In this document: positions 47,392 to 61,610 of the stretch, piece after piece
Layout of the letters: each line of letters starts with the position of its first letter
Position numbering within the stretch: position 1 is the stretch's first letter
Assembly (NCBI GenBank): GCA_014904845.1
Contig: MU119269.1
Span: forward strand, 174,312 to 238,311
DNA: 64,000 nt
Direction: 5' to 3'
From: Acephala macrosclerotiorum
Lineage: Eukaryota > Ascomycota > Leotiomycetes > Helotiales > Mollisiaceae
Program-made: the position numbers and the translations under genes
Notes under the pieces: generated by a model
Database searches by the model: none
Told to the model about the DNA's origin: nothing
What the model saw: the letters and a program-made list of their open reading frames with translations, nothing else

Positions 47392-49903
47392 ATGACAATC
47401 GACTACGACCCAACCTCATTCCTCCAATCCTACTCGGCCGAGTTCTTCGAGCCTGATAAGGTCAGTCGATGGCTGTAGGCGGCTTAGGACAACACTGACT
47501 TGCTTAGACGTACTGGGGAGGACCCGACTTCGAGACCCAGAAATACTGGGAGGTGCCTGGGCCCGAAACTTGTGATGCACCAGGTCGAAAAGCCTTAGCC
47601 GCTTTTGGCATTCCAATTACAGATAGCTCTGAGACCTCAGAAGCCAACCATGCAGTTAGTTGAATGATCGAATGCTGCTTGGAACATAGCTAAACTTTGA
47701 TAGAAATTTTCAACAATCGACACTCGCAACATTCCCCCCTCTTCCGAACTTTCGATGCTCGACTATCCCAATTGGGCTGAAAACTTCGACTTGAAGGACT
47801 TCCCTGACTTGACCAAGCGCTTTCCACATTCTCGTGGTGTAGTAAAAGTCAAGGCTCGCCCCAAGATCAAGCTGAATGTCGAGCCTGCCACTGGCAGTAG
47901 TATTAAGGTTCGCATTGGGCCCAGACCTCCGGTAAAGGCTCTTGACTTGATGGGGGGATCAAAGTCCAAGGTATTGAACACGAGGGAATTTGGCTCACCA
48001 TCTCGTGGAGATCCTCCTGTTCTGGAAAACCACATTGCAAAGGTAGATTAGCAAATGAAATACCACTTGGGATACCTTCTGACTCCGCCAGGTATCTTCT
48101 CCACTTGTTTCGACTGTCCTACACAACTTTCATGGGCCACCTTCTCTGCCTGCCTCGGCCTCCAAATTCAAGTACCCGACATCGTTTGATAACACCGGAT
48201 ACTCCATCGATGCTCGTATAGGAGAGCTCTCTAAGACGACCAAATACCCGACGTACTTCGATAAACGCCCTGAGATCTCGGGGCAAGCTAGCTCAGCAAG
48301 GATTTATGAGGTTAGCGAGCTTCTGGAAAAGTTCTTGAAATATGGCTGACTCCGTTAGGGCTTTGACGCTACCAACGCGCATAGTGGTACGCGCTTGAGA
48401 ACTCAAGGCCGCTTGGAACGCGCCCACGCCAACAATGCCAAAAATCTGTACGGTACCGAGAAGATCTATACTCACGAGGAGCTTATGGGTCTGGTCAAAT
48501 TCTCAGACCTCGATTGCTCGGATAACAAGTTCATGGGAATGCCGATTCCTAGCCAAGAAGCACTTGCAGTCCTCGCATCCTACTTGCAATTGCCGAAGCC
48601 GAGCGACAACTCCCTTCCTGGCTCCAGCTTTACATCCGGAAACGAGGGCTCGTACAAAATCAGTTTCTTGTGCAAGCACGAGAAATCCTTCCTTGCCTTC
48701 CTGTATGTTCGTGGTTGCGGCCACATTCCACAATCTTGTGAGCCAGCATCCGTGGGTTTTACTTGGGCTTCGCTGTCGCAGAGAGGACGTCTTCGAAGCG
48801 ACCCTGTTGAAGTTCAAGAATTCTTCTTTGGAGTTGAACCGCTCGTTGAATTTGACTTTGATCTCTTCGAAAAACTTCCAATCGAGCTTCGCTTGATGAT
48901 CTTGAAGATGCTTTTAGAGCCACGAACCATCGAGATGCGATTTTCCGAGAGCGAAAATCTTAACGATCCCGAACATACTAAATTCGACTTTTTCTTTACC
49001 GCTTTTCCCGCTGCCGCACAGCTCTCTCCTCAGACTCGGTCCGACCTCCTTTACGGCAAGTATGCACCATATAAGCAGATTTTTGATCACGAGCAATGTG
49101 TGAGGAAAACCTGGATCCACCCCGAGCTAGATGTACTCCACATTCCTCGGTCATGGAACTGCATGCAGCTATATCGCACCATCGTGCAGCTATCACCAGA
49201 ATGCAGAAACACAATCAAGAAGCTTTCAATTCTGATTGACTTCATGGAGCTGCCCAACATGTGGATTGAGAGTACGGAGAGCAATATCCCAGGTGGAATG
49301 ATGAGCCCGCTGCTAGAATTCTTCCGCCGCTTGGAACAAGTCGAATTCTATCACCGAGTCGAGAATGAGAGGGGAGATAATGGCTGGTACAATATCCATC
49401 CTGGCAGATTCTTGGGCGACTGTACTCATAGGCCAGGCAGCAGATTCTGTTTCCCACGCGCCAGGACTGTCAGATTGCGGGAAGAATGCGGGCTCAACAG
49501 TCGTAAATTCCCCGCAAATCCCCGCAGTGCAACCATGAGGAGAGCTGCTCGATGGCTTGCTCGCTTTGGAGCCTGGGAGAAGAAGAGAGCCGAGAAAGCC
49601 AAGAAGCTCCTCAAGGCCGCCACAACCAGATCAATCAGCGACCATAGTGCCAGTCTGTCCCTCGAGATTGAAAAACTCAAGATTGAGGCTATTGAGGCAC
49701 AGATGCCTAAATTCAAGTGCACATTCGCTCACATTACCAGGATTGTAGGCCACGAATTTTGCCCATTTGTTGGTCCTCAGCAGTCAGTTGATTCTGAACA
49801 CGGAGTAATCGAGTGCTGCGACCATGATCATGATGGATACTACACTGATCAATCTTATTCAGACGCAGAATTGGAATCGGGACCGGAAACGGACTTTGAC
49901 TAG
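47392..49903 (+). CDS. 2EXR (F-box-like) domain protein, 772 residues
   Basis: Five exons (47392-47460, 47508-47654, 47704-48042, 48092-48310, 48359-49903) join in frame; all four introns are 47-49 nt and all phases are zero. Around residue 425-450 the text FDLFEKLPIELRLMILKMLLEPRTIEMRF matches the fungal 2EXR motif (F-x-LPxELR-x-IW-like helix then PR-x-I-x-I). Downstream parts keep the usual 2EXR features (LLYGKYAPY, LDVLHIPRSW). A charged helical region (about 665-710) may be a coiled coil, and the end is acidic and His-rich. The family is large in Leotiomycetes; its role is unknown, with an F-box-like adaptor role proposed by resemblance only. The first 420 residues match nothing I know. 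Alternate frames inside exon five are shadows. Confidence 0.75.
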
Positions 49904-50842
49904 ATCATTGCTTACCAAGCAGAGGGAAATGCGAGGGGTTTTGGCATTGATCTCCTACAAACTTAGGATCACAAATGGAAGAAGTCATATGGACTACACA
50001 TCAAGCACAAAATGCCTGAATGGCGAGAACAAAAACCGAACGTGTTGCATGCGATGGATTTGCTTTGGGGTTCAGACCCTTTGACATTCGGTCAGAGGCG
50101 CCGTCAAGGGCCCGCAGCCTTCTTTCATAGACAATGAGAAATAAAGCGACACAAAGAGGAATAACCATCCCTGGTTGACTTTGGTGACTATTTGTCCATG
50201 ATCCAAGACGTACACAATTGCCGCATTTTTGCTCGCAGAATTTCCAAACGTCGGCATGCTGTGAAACCAGTGTTTCATAGGCAATTGGGCGGGTATTTCG
50301 TTTTGGTACTGGGTGCTGGCCTTTGAACTTAGAATTTTCCCAGTAACAGCTGGATTATACTGCAAGTGAAGCACTGCTTGGTGTCTTTCTTTGTTCGTCT
50401 AAAGTAATCAAAAACCCATCCGCTAGCAATTACAGCGAATAGCACGCTCCGATTACCCTTATAATCAATAAAGCCTCTTTGAAGACACAAATATTAAACA
50501 TCGTGCTCCTGCCACAGGTTTGGCCTTCCAAGGACTACAAGACGGAGCATCACATACAATGGGCTGCTGTGCAACCGCATCATTCAAGCACTTTCTTGCT
50601 CTTTTGCTTTTCCTAGGCAATGAGTGCTGCTATCAAATAATCAAAAGAAGTCTCTTGATCACAGTTGAAATAGCACGACGCCCCCAATAATGTTGTCCAG
50701 GAAAGACAATTCGCGATGCTCCCCTTTTTTGTTGTACTCAAGGATACGATATTAAGCGATCACGTGCTTAATCCCTGAACGCCATGCAACGCAATAGTGG
50801 GACGTCCCTCGTACCTCACGCCGTGCCTTGCCTTTGACGGTT
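49904..50842. other. Last normal-composition stretch before the AT block
   Basis: No gene recognised; a minus-strand frame at 50072-50374 is open but has no support. Composition drops abruptly at about 50843. Confidence 0.5.
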
Positions 50843-50990
50843 TGATTTTAAACTAATATACTTTAATATTTATTTACTATAATAAGCTTTTTATATTTAT
50901 TTATTAATTTAATTTTTTTTTTAATTTTTGTTATATAATTTACTATTTATAAATAAATAAAAAATTTAATTTTAATATTAGTAATATAAT

Positions 50991-51601
50991 AAATTATATA
51001 AATTATATTACGTTTTTTATAATTAAAATTTTTTTATATTTAATTATATTTAAAATATAATTTTTTTTTAAATTTTTTTAACGATTTATTATAATTTATT
51101 ATTAATAAAATTTATATTTATATTTATATTTTTTTTATAATTTATATTTTTATATTTTTAAAATTTTTTATCGAATTTTATAATATTAAAAAATAAAAAA
51201 TTATAAAAATTAAATAATATTAAATTTTATAAAATATTAATTAATAAAAATCGTTTATTTTAAATTAAAAAAAATTAAAATTTATTAAAAAATTTATAAT
51301 AATAATTTTATTAATAATATCAATATATTATTTTATTAAAATAATTTAAAAAATTATAATATAAATTTAATTATACGATTATTAATTAAATATTATTAAT
51401 ATTTAAATAAAAAATTTATTATTAATTTAATATTTTAATAAAATAATTAATATAATATTATTATATATTTTATAATAATAATATAAAAAAAATAATAAAT
51501 AAATATTAATTTTATAAAATTTTTTAATAATATAATTATTTATAATATAATTATAAGTAAATTAAATTTTTTAATTAAATTTTTATTATTATTATTTATT
51601 A
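50991..51601 (+). repeat. Direct repeat A, copy 1 (cut by gap)
   Basis: It begins AAATTATATAAATTATATTACG and shares many long blocks in the same order with 53458-54090, for example AATCGTTTATTTTAAATTAA and TACGATTATTAATTAAATAT. The right end runs into the assembly gap. Confidence 0.55.
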
Positions 51602-52111
51602 NNNNNNNNNNNNNNNNNNNNNNNNNNNNNNNNNNNNNNNNNNNNNNNNNNNNNNNNNNNNNNNNNNNNNNNNNNNNNNNNNNNNNNNNNNNNNNNNNNN
51701 NNNNNNNNNNNNNNNNNNNNNNNNNNNNNNNNNNNNNNNNNNNNNNNNNNNNNNNNNNNNNNNNNNNNNNNNNNNNNNNNNNNNNNNNNNNNNNNNNNNN
51801 NNNNNNNNNNNNNNNNNNNNNNNNNNNNNNNNNNNNNNNNNNNNNNNNNNNNNNNNNNNNNNNNNNNNNNNNNNNNNNNNNNNNNNNNNNNNNNNNNNNN
51901 NNNNNNNNNNNNNNNNNNNNNNNNNNNNNNNNNNNNNNNNNNNNNNNNNNNNNNNNNNNNNNNNNNNNNNNNNNNNNNNNNNNNNNNNNNNNNNNNNNNN
52001 NNNNNNNNNNNNNNNNNNNNNNNNNNNNNNNNNNNNNNNNNNNNNNNNNNNNNNNNNNNNNNNNNNNNNNNNNNNNNNNNNNNNNNNNNNNNNNNNNNNN
52101 NNNNNNNNNNN
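51602..52111. other. Assembly gap, 510 N
   Basis: A run of N; the true length is not known. It interrupts the repeat block. Confidence 0.99.
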
Positions 52112-52969
52112 AAATTTATTAAATTAAAAAAAGTATTTTATTTATTAATAATTTAAATATAATTTTTTTAATAATATTTTTATATTTTACATATTATAAA
52201 ATTTTTTTTAAATAATAATAATAATAAAATTTTATAATATATTAATATTTATTTATAATTTTATTTTAATATTTTATTTTTTTATTTTATTAAATTTTAT
52301 ATAAAAATTTTAATAAATTTAAAATTATAAATATTAAAATTTTTATATTTTAATTATTAATAATATTCGTTTATTAAATAAATATATATATATATTTTTT
52401 TTTATAAATTTTATTATATTTATTTATTAATTCGATTTTAAATTTTTTTTATATTTAAATTTAATAAATAAATTAATAATTTTTTTTTCTCGTTTTTATT
52501 AATTATAAAATTTTTAATTTTTTTTATAAAAATAATTTTTATTATTAAATTAAATATATTAAAAATTAAATAAACGTTTTTTATTTATATTTTTTATAAT
52601 TTAAATATTATTTTTATTAAATAATATTTAATAATTAATAAAAAAATTATTATAATATATTTTATAATTATTAATTATTTATATTATTTTTTTATAAATA
52701 TTTTAATCGATTTTAATAAAAATATAATTTAATTTAAATTTAAAATTTTAATTATAATTTTTATATTAAATAAATATAATAATTAAATAATATTTTTTTA
52801 CGATTTTAAAATTTTGTAAATAATAAAAAATATTATAATAAAAATAATTTAATAAAAATTTAAAATTATTATATATTTTTTATTAATAATTATCGATTTT
52901 TATAAATATTATTTTAATTTATTAATCGAAAATTAATAATTAATAATTTTTTTTATATATGTAAAATTT

Positions 52970-53448
52970 TAATAATTTAAATTTATTATAAAAATTTTAA
53001 TATATAAATTTTTTATTTGTATCGATTTTATCAATACAAATAAAAACGTTTTCTTTTTATAATTTTTTATTACGTATAAATAATAATACTATAATAATAA
53101 TAAAAAATATAATTCCATTAAAAATTTTTATTACGAATTATATAATTCGTAATACGTGATTAAACTAGTACTTAAAGTACTAATATATGAAGAAATAAAA
53201 TTTTTCGTAATATTTTTTTTTATAAAAAATTAAAATTATTTTACGAAAAATACTAAATATTAAAAGCGATACATTTTAACGTTTTTTAATAAAATTTTAA
53301 TATAAAAACATATTACAAATATTACGTTTTATTATATAATTTTACTATAAACTTTTTTTTTTTAATAAAAAACTTTTAATTATCGTTAAAAATATAATAA
53401 AACGTTTTTCGTATTTTATATCGTATTTTATTTTTAATAATTTAAATC
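52970..53448 (+). repeat. Outer direct repeat, left copy
   Basis: It shares AATTTAAATTTATTATAAAA, then AAAAGCGATACATTTTAACG and TTAATTATCGTTAAAAATAT in order with 63030-63312. It holds an extra piece of about 130 bases (53072-53215) missing from the right copy. The similarity seems to extend left, in weaker form, toward 52300 (matching about 62150). Confidence 0.6.
53130..53153. repeat. 24-base perfect palindrome inside the extra piece
   Basis: Each half is ATTACGAATTAT read on its own strand. A second inverted repeat, TAGTACT-TAA-AGTACTA, lies at 53166-53182. Confidence 0.7.
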
Positions 53449-53457
53449 TTTTTTTTA

Positions 53458-54090
53458 AATTATATAAATTATATTACGATTTTTAAAATTAAATTTTTTT
53501 TATATTTAATTATATTTAAAATATTATTTTTTTTTATTTTTTTTTTATTTTTTTAATAATTTATTATAATTTATTATTAATAAAATTTATATTTTTATAT
53601 TTTTAAAATTAATAAATATTTTAACGATATTTTTTAATTTTATATTTTATTAAAATTTAAATAAAAATTAAATAATATTAAAATTTTAATATTTAAATTT
53701 CATAAAATATTATAAATTATTAATTTATAAAAACGTAATTTTAATTTTATATAATTTTTTTTAATAATTTTTTTTAATAATTTTTAATAATTTTTATTTA
53801 AATATTAATAAAAAATTATAAAAATCGTTTATTTTAAATTAAAAAAAAATTAAAATTTATTAAAAATTTTATAATAAAAAAATAATTTAAATATACGATT
53901 ATTAATTAAATATTATAAATAATAATTATAATTATAAATTTAATATTTCAATAAAATATTTAATATAATATTATTATATATTTTAAAATAATAAATAAAT
54001 ATTAATTTTATAAAAAAATATATTTAATAATTATAATTAATTAAATTTAATATTAAAATTAAAAAAATTATTTATTTTATTATTTATTTT
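53458..54090 (+). repeat. Direct repeat A, copy 2
   Basis: It starts right after the left outer repeat and matches 50991-51601 in block order. Confidence 0.55.
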
Positions 54091-54249
54091 TTAAAAAGAA
54101 TTTTTAATTTTTAAATAATTTAAATTAATAAAATTTTTTTTTAAAAAAATTTAAATATATATTATATTTAATTTTAAATTATTAATATTTATATTTATAT
54201 AAAAAACGTAATAAATATTATTATTAATATTTTTAATTATTATTAATAG

Positions 54250-54410
54250 TATTAAAATACTCGAGTATATTAATATATTACGTATTAAATATAAAAATTA
54301 TTAATTATTTAAAAAGTTAAATTTAAAATTGATAATATTGATATATTTTCAATTTTTATACTAGTTTTCTTTTAATTAAAGTACGTAATAAATACGTATA
54401 TATATTTCGA
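54250..54410 (+). repeat. Inner direct repeat (possible LTR), left copy
   Basis: It starts TATTAAAATACT and ends with AATACGTATATATATTTC. It matches 61429-61610 along its length; differences are nearly all transitions, the left copy keeping more G and C. The right copy has about 22 extra bases. Confidence 0.6.
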
Positions 54411-57400
54411 TATTAGTAATTTCTATTTTTATAATAAAAATTTAATTTATTTTTTAGTATAATTTTTCAATTAATCGTAAATTCAATAAATAATTTCGTA
54501 ATTTAAAAATTTAATATTTATAAAATAATTATAAAAAATCGCTCGTTCAAAAACACAAATAAAAAAATCTCGTAATTATATTAATTATATTATAGACTTT
54601 TCGTAAAATTATAATAATTTCGTATAATATTAATTGAACAACTTTTAAAAAAAATAATAATCGTTTTTAAAATAAAAAATATTTTTTAATTTTAATATTT
54701 TGTATTATATTTATTTTTCTTTTTATATATATATTTCAATCTTTGTTTTAATTAATTTTTTCTTTTTATAAAATTAATATAAAATTTGATTTAATAATAT
54801 TTTAATCGTAATAAAAAAAATATTATAAATTATATTATTTTATTTTTCAATTGTTCGTATATTTACAAAAAAATCGAAAAAATATTAATTAATACATAAA
54901 TTAATAATTTAATTATTTTATATTTATATTATAAATTTTTTATTTATTTATATTATATTTTAAAAATCGTATTTTATACAATTAATAAATTTTTATTCGT
55001 AATATTAATCGCGTTATATAATTATTGAAAATATTAATAATTCGACGCGTTTTAAACGCGATTAAATTCTTATAATATAATATTTTAATCGATTTAAAAA
55101 TTAATTAATAAAATCGAAATTTATTAAAACGTAAAAATTTTTTAAAATTGATTTATTATAATAAAAAAATTATATTCAACGTTATTATTAATAAAATCGA
55201 AAATTTAATAATAAAATAAATAAATCAAATAATAAAATTATTAAATCAATAATTGAATATTTTAATTTACAATTTATATAATTAATTAATAATAATTAAT
55301 TATATTTTTATATTTTTAAAAATCTAATTCAAATTAAATTAATTTATTCGATTTACGAAAACAAAATTCAATTTTATTTTAAATTTCAATTTTTTTTTTT
55401 ATTTATTTTTTTTTTTTAATCGTAAAATTATTCGTATTAATAAACGTTTACAAAGTTTTATTTAAATTGAATTTCATTATAGCGTTTATCGAATTATCGT
55501 TTCTATGTATTTATCGCACTTTTTACAATTTTCTACGTTCGTACGATTGTCTCAAAACTATAATATTAATCATAAAACGTTTCTCGTTCGTTGTTTTTAG
55601 TTTTATTAAACAATCGTATAAAGAATACGAATTCGTACAAACGACAATAGAAATATTAAATAAATCGAATTATTTTACGATCATATTAATAATAGAAATT
55701 ATTACAATTACTATATTCGTTTTATTAACTATTCTATAAATTTTAAATATTAAAACGCTTTTAGTAATTTTTTTATATTTTATAAAATTTCAATGTATTA
55801 AATTGTTTTTTATTTTAAAATCGTTTTTTATTCGAATTTCGTTGATTATTATAATTATATATTTAATTTACGAACTCAAATCGATATTATTAATATACGA
55901 ATCGTTTACGAATACGAATATTTTAATTATTTTTAAATCGATTAAAATATAATAAATATCGCGTAATAAATTGTTTTATTATTATTTCAATTTTTTATTT
56001 AAAATTATTACGTTTTTCTCGATCGAAATTTAATATTATATCGCAATTAATAAATTAAAAACAATTTTTAATTAATAAATAAATCCAATATACGTTTTTT
56101 AAACTCGTTATTTTTAATATTAATCAAAATAATTTATAATTTTTAAATCAATAAATTCGATTTTTTTATTTTTATTTTTTTATTTAAATCGTATTTTTTT
56201 TTTTTTTAATAATTATATAATTTTACCGTTGAATATTAATTAATTTATAAATATTAAATATTTTTTATTTTTTGTTTACAATTTAATTTTTTTTAGTTTT
56301 TTTTTTTTTTCAAATCTATAAATTACAATATTAATAATTTTAATATATCGTTTATTTATATATTAATAATCTCAAATATTTTTTTAATTTTTTTAATTAA
56401 AAAATAAAAATTATATATCGAAAATTTTATTTTCAATTCAAAAATATAATATTTATAATATATAATAAATTAATAAATATTTATTTTTACGAATTTATAC
56501 AATAATTTTTTTATAATTATAATTGTTTTTTTGAAATAAAAAAATAATTTTTTTTTTAATAAATTAATAAAAATTATTCGTTAAATTAAAATTTATAATT
56601 ATATATATATTTATATAACGTTTTATAATTATATTACAAAATTGTAATTTTAAATTAAAATTAAAATTATTTTTTAATTTATTTATTAAATTATAAAATT
56701 TTTTATAAAAATAAACTTTTTTAATTTATTATTAAAAATTTAAATTACAATTTTCGTTTTTTCATATAATTTATTTATTGTTTTATTTTTAATTTCATAT
56801 ATTAATTTAAATTTAAAAATCGAAATATTTTTATATATTATTAAATTATATTATATAAATTTAAAAACGTTTTTAATAAATAATTTATTTCATTTTTTTT
56901 ATTATAAAATTTCGAAAAAAATTTTAAATATAATAATAATTTTTTTTTTTCGTAATTTAATTACAAATTTTATATTTATTTTTTTTATTTATTATATAAA
57001 TTATATTGATCGTAATTTTTTTTTTATATAATATTAATTAAAATTTTTATTATTCGTAAAATTATTATTATTATTATTAATATTTATAAAATCAAAATAA
57101 TTTTATTTAAAATAAATTATAAATTTAAATTTATTTTTTATATTTTTCAATCAATTATAACGTTTAAATTAAATTTCAATTAAAATTAAATAATTATTAT
57201 TATCGTTTTTTTGATTTTTGATTTTTTATATTGTTTTTATCGTTTTTAGTTTCTCGTTTTTTTATATAATTCTTATAGATTATTTTTTTATCGATTTTTC
57301 AATTTACAATTTTCAAAAATAAAATTTTATTATAATTAATTTATAAAATAATTATATAATATATTTTTTATTTGTAATTATTAATAGTTTATATAATTTT

Positions 57401-60400
57401 TTCTATTTTTTATATTCTTTAAAAACTCAAATATTAAAATTAATAAATAGATTTAAAATAATTAAAATATTAAAATCGTTTTTTATTATTAAAATATTAT
57501 TAATTTATTGTTTAATTTGTATACGACGAAATTCGTTTATTATTTTGTAAACAACGTTTATTTTTTTTATTATTATCGACGTAAAAATATTTATATTGAA
57601 AATTTTAAAATATATTTAAAATACTAATAAAATAAATATAAATTCGTTCGATTTTATTAAATCGTTATAAATTTTTATTATTATTTGTAATATTTATTTT
57701 TTCGTAATATATTTTATTATTTTTTTCAATATAATTATATAAACTCATTATAATAAAATATAATATTATTTTATTTTCTCAATTAAATTATATATTTTAA
57801 TCGAAATTTTTTTTATTTTTATTATTACAATTTTTATTTATTATTTAAATTCTATTAATACAAAGTTTTTTTTAGTATTATAAATTAAAACTTTTAACGA
57901 TTTTAAATACGTATTAATTTAATATTTTTTAATTACGTTTTATATTATTTATATAAACATTTTTATAATAAATTATACATTTTAAAATTTTATAATAAAA
58001 TCTACAAATATCAAATAATTAAACTCGTGATCGTTTAATAAAAAAAATTTAAATCGTTTTAACGATTTCACGTTTATTTAATAATAATAATAAAATTTAT
58101 ATATTTATTTCAATTATTAAAATATAAAATTTTTATATTTAATTTTATTAAAAATATTTACGAATTATCGTATTAATAAATATTTAAATTTCTTATATAC
58201 GTATTGTAAATTTGTATTTATTAAATAATATCAAATAAAAACTTTTTTTAATTTTATTAATAAAATCTATAAATATTTTTATTTGTATACGATTAATATA
58301 ATTATATTATTATTACGTTTTTTTATACAATTTTTCACGTTATTAAATTAAATTTTAAATTTATTTATATTTTTTAAAAATAATAAAAATAATATATTAC
58401 AAAATACAACGTAAAAAATAACGTTTTTAATAAAAATATAAACTTTAATCGTATTCTCGATTTTTACGCTATTTATTTCGAATTAAATTTTTTTTTTACG
58501 ATTTGAAATATTAAATTTAATTCGTAAATCGATTTTTTGTAAAATTATAAATTAATCGTATTTTACAATTAATATAATAATTATATTTATATTTAATAAT
58601 ATACTTTAAAATCTTTTTATAATATATTTATTTATAAATTAAAAAATATTTTTTTAATTTAAATTTTTTTCAATTAAATAAAATATATCGTTTTTAATCA
58701 AAAAATATTATATTTTTTAATTATTCAATTTCGCGATTAATTTCTCGATATTAATATATTTTATAATAAAAAAACCAATTTTTACAAATTTTCGATTTTT
58801 TATTTTTTATTTTTCGAAATTAAATTTTTTTATATTTAAAATAAAAATATTAAAAATATTAATTTTTTTTTATCGTCGAATTTTTTTATTTTTATTTTTT
58901 ATATTAAAAATAAATTTTATTTTTAAATTTTTTATATATTTATTGTTTTTTTTTTTAAAAAAATATTTTATTGATTAATATTTTGTTTTTTTACAAATAT
59001 AATACTTTTTTTTTTTCAAATAATTATTTTAATCGTATTTACTATTTTTTAATTTTTGTAATCATAATTATATTTACTTTAATCGCGTTTATTATTACGA
59101 TTTTTATTTATTTCGTATTTATTATATTTACGATCAATAAAATAAATACTAAAATTTAATTATTTTATATTTCGTTTTTTTTTAATTGATTAAATAACGT
59201 ACTACAATTAATATTAAACGTTTTTTAACGTATTTTTAGAATCTATTAAATACATATGATATTCTTTAATATTATTACAAACTCGTAAAATACAATTTTT
59301 TATATTATCGTTTTTACGATTTTTCTTCGATTATTTTCTTCGAATTTATTATAATTTATCAAACAACAATTCGAAATTCTCAATCAATTTCTTAATAAAA
59401 ATTTTTTTAACGATATTTCATAAAATAATTTCTTTTTATTCTTTTTAATATATTATTAAAACATATAAAATCTCGAATTTAATTTTTATATATTTAATAA
59501 TCTCTTTAAACGAAAAATTATAATAAAAAATATTATTCAAATAAAAGTTTTATATTTATTTTTTTAATATAATTAAAAACGCTTTTTTATATATATTTAA
59601 CGTAATATTTATATTATCGTAATAAACTTAAAATAATTTCAATTTTTTATCGAAAAAATCGTAAATTGTTTTTTTATATTTATTATTATTATTAAAATAA
59701 AAAATTTTCAAATTATTAAACTTTTTAATAATTTAATCTTTTAATATTCTTTTTTTTTATTTTTATTCAAATTTTTAAATTTTTTTTTTCTATATCGTAT
59801 AATTAATATTCGTTATAAATCTCTTATTAAAAATAATCAATTTTTCGAAATTTATAATTATTTTATTACATATTAAAAAATTGAAAAATTTATTATCGTA
59901 ATAAATTTAATTCTAATAAATCTCTTTATTTACATCGCAAATAATATTATATTTATTTGAGAATTTACTCGTAATATTAATTTTTTATTATTTTTAATTG
60001 AATTAATATTTCTTTTTCAAGTATTATTATTTTAAATTAATTAAATATTATCGTTTTAAATTAATTTATTTTTTGTTTATTTTTTATTTTATTAAATTTT
60101 TTAACGATTTTTTCAAATGTTTAAAATAGCGTTTTTAAAAATACGTATATTTTATTTTTATTTCGAAATATTTCTTATTATAATTTTTAATTTATATTGA
60201 AAATATTAAAAACTATTTTTTCGTTTTCTCGAATTAATATTTATAAAATTCTTTAAAAATTTAATTATCGAATAATAAATATATTTTATTTGAATTCTTA
60301 TTATATATTTAATTTAAATTTCGATTTTTATAGTTTATTTAAAACAATTAAATCTGATTGTAATTAATTCTTTAAATTAAATCGAAAATTGAATTTCTTT

Positions 60401-61428
60401 AAATTTATTTATTATTGTATTTTTATATTTGTTCAAATTATATATTATTATTGTTTTTGAATAAAAATTTTAATTTATTTATTTAATTGTTTATATAGTA
60501 TATAAACGTTATTTTCTTTAAAATAGTTTTTTAAAATAATAATTTTATTATTAATAATTATTTTAAAATATATTATTTTTTAATTCTTAAAATTATCTTT
60601 ATAAAAATCTTATAAAATTATATTTTTATATTCGAATTTTTTAAATATTTCGAATTTATATAAAATAAATTTATTTAAATTTAATTTTTTAAAATCGATT
60701 TATTTTTCGTATTCGTTTTTATTGTAATAAAATAAATCTTTTTTTTTATATGTTTATTTGAATTTATTTTTTCTAAAATAAAAAAAAATAAAATAAATAT
60801 TTGTAATTTTTTATATTTATTATTAAATAATAAAAAAATATTCAAAAAAAAAATAAATCGTTTTTTGAAAAAATTTTATTTTTATTTTAAATATCAATTT
60901 TTATTATTTTAAAATATCGATTTATATTCAATAAATTTACTTATTTTAATATAAACTTATTTACTTATATATAAAATGTAGATAAAAATTCGAATTAATC
61001 GTAGTTTAAATACGTTTCAAATAATATAAAAATTTATTGTTTTTAAAAAAAACGCAACGTACAACGTTTATTATTATTTTAATCGTCAATTCAAAAAAAA
61101 TAAAATTTTCGTAATCGATTTTTTTATCGTACGTAATAAACGCAAATCAAAAAAAACGCAATTAAAATTCTAATAATTGTTTTTTTAAACTTTTAATATT
61201 ATACGCAAAATCTTTCAAATATCGAAAAAAATATAAAACGCAAAATTTTTAAATATCGAAAAAATTTGTATTTCTTTATATAAAATCTTTCAAATATCGA
61301 AAAAAAATTAAACGTATATTTTTAAATTTCAAAGAAATATATATTTTTTTATATAAAAACTTTTTTTAATTTAAATTTTATTATTTTGTATTTAACTAAT
61401 AAAATCAAATACTAATTAATATTAATAA

Positions 61429-61610
61429 TATTAAAATACTGAAATATATTAATATATTATATTCAATAATCGTAATTTTTACGTATTAAATATAAAAATT
61501 ATTAATTATTTAAAAAATTAAATTTAAAATTAATAATATTAATATATTTTCAATTTTTATATTAATTTTCTTTTAATTAAAATACGTAATAAATACGTAT
61601 ATATATTTCA
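61429..61610 (+). repeat. Inner direct repeat (possible LTR), right copy
   Basis: Partner of 54250-54410 at a distance of about 7.18 kb, same direction. It is more AT-shifted than the left copy. Confidence 0.6.

Noticed and set aside
55467..55739. 90-codon frame in the AT block
   Set aside because: The translation is I/F/L/Y/N/K-rich as expected of random A+T DNA, with no motif or splice sites.
58971..59159. 62-codon frame in the AT block
   Set aside because: Same low-complexity I/F/Y/N pattern; chance open frame.
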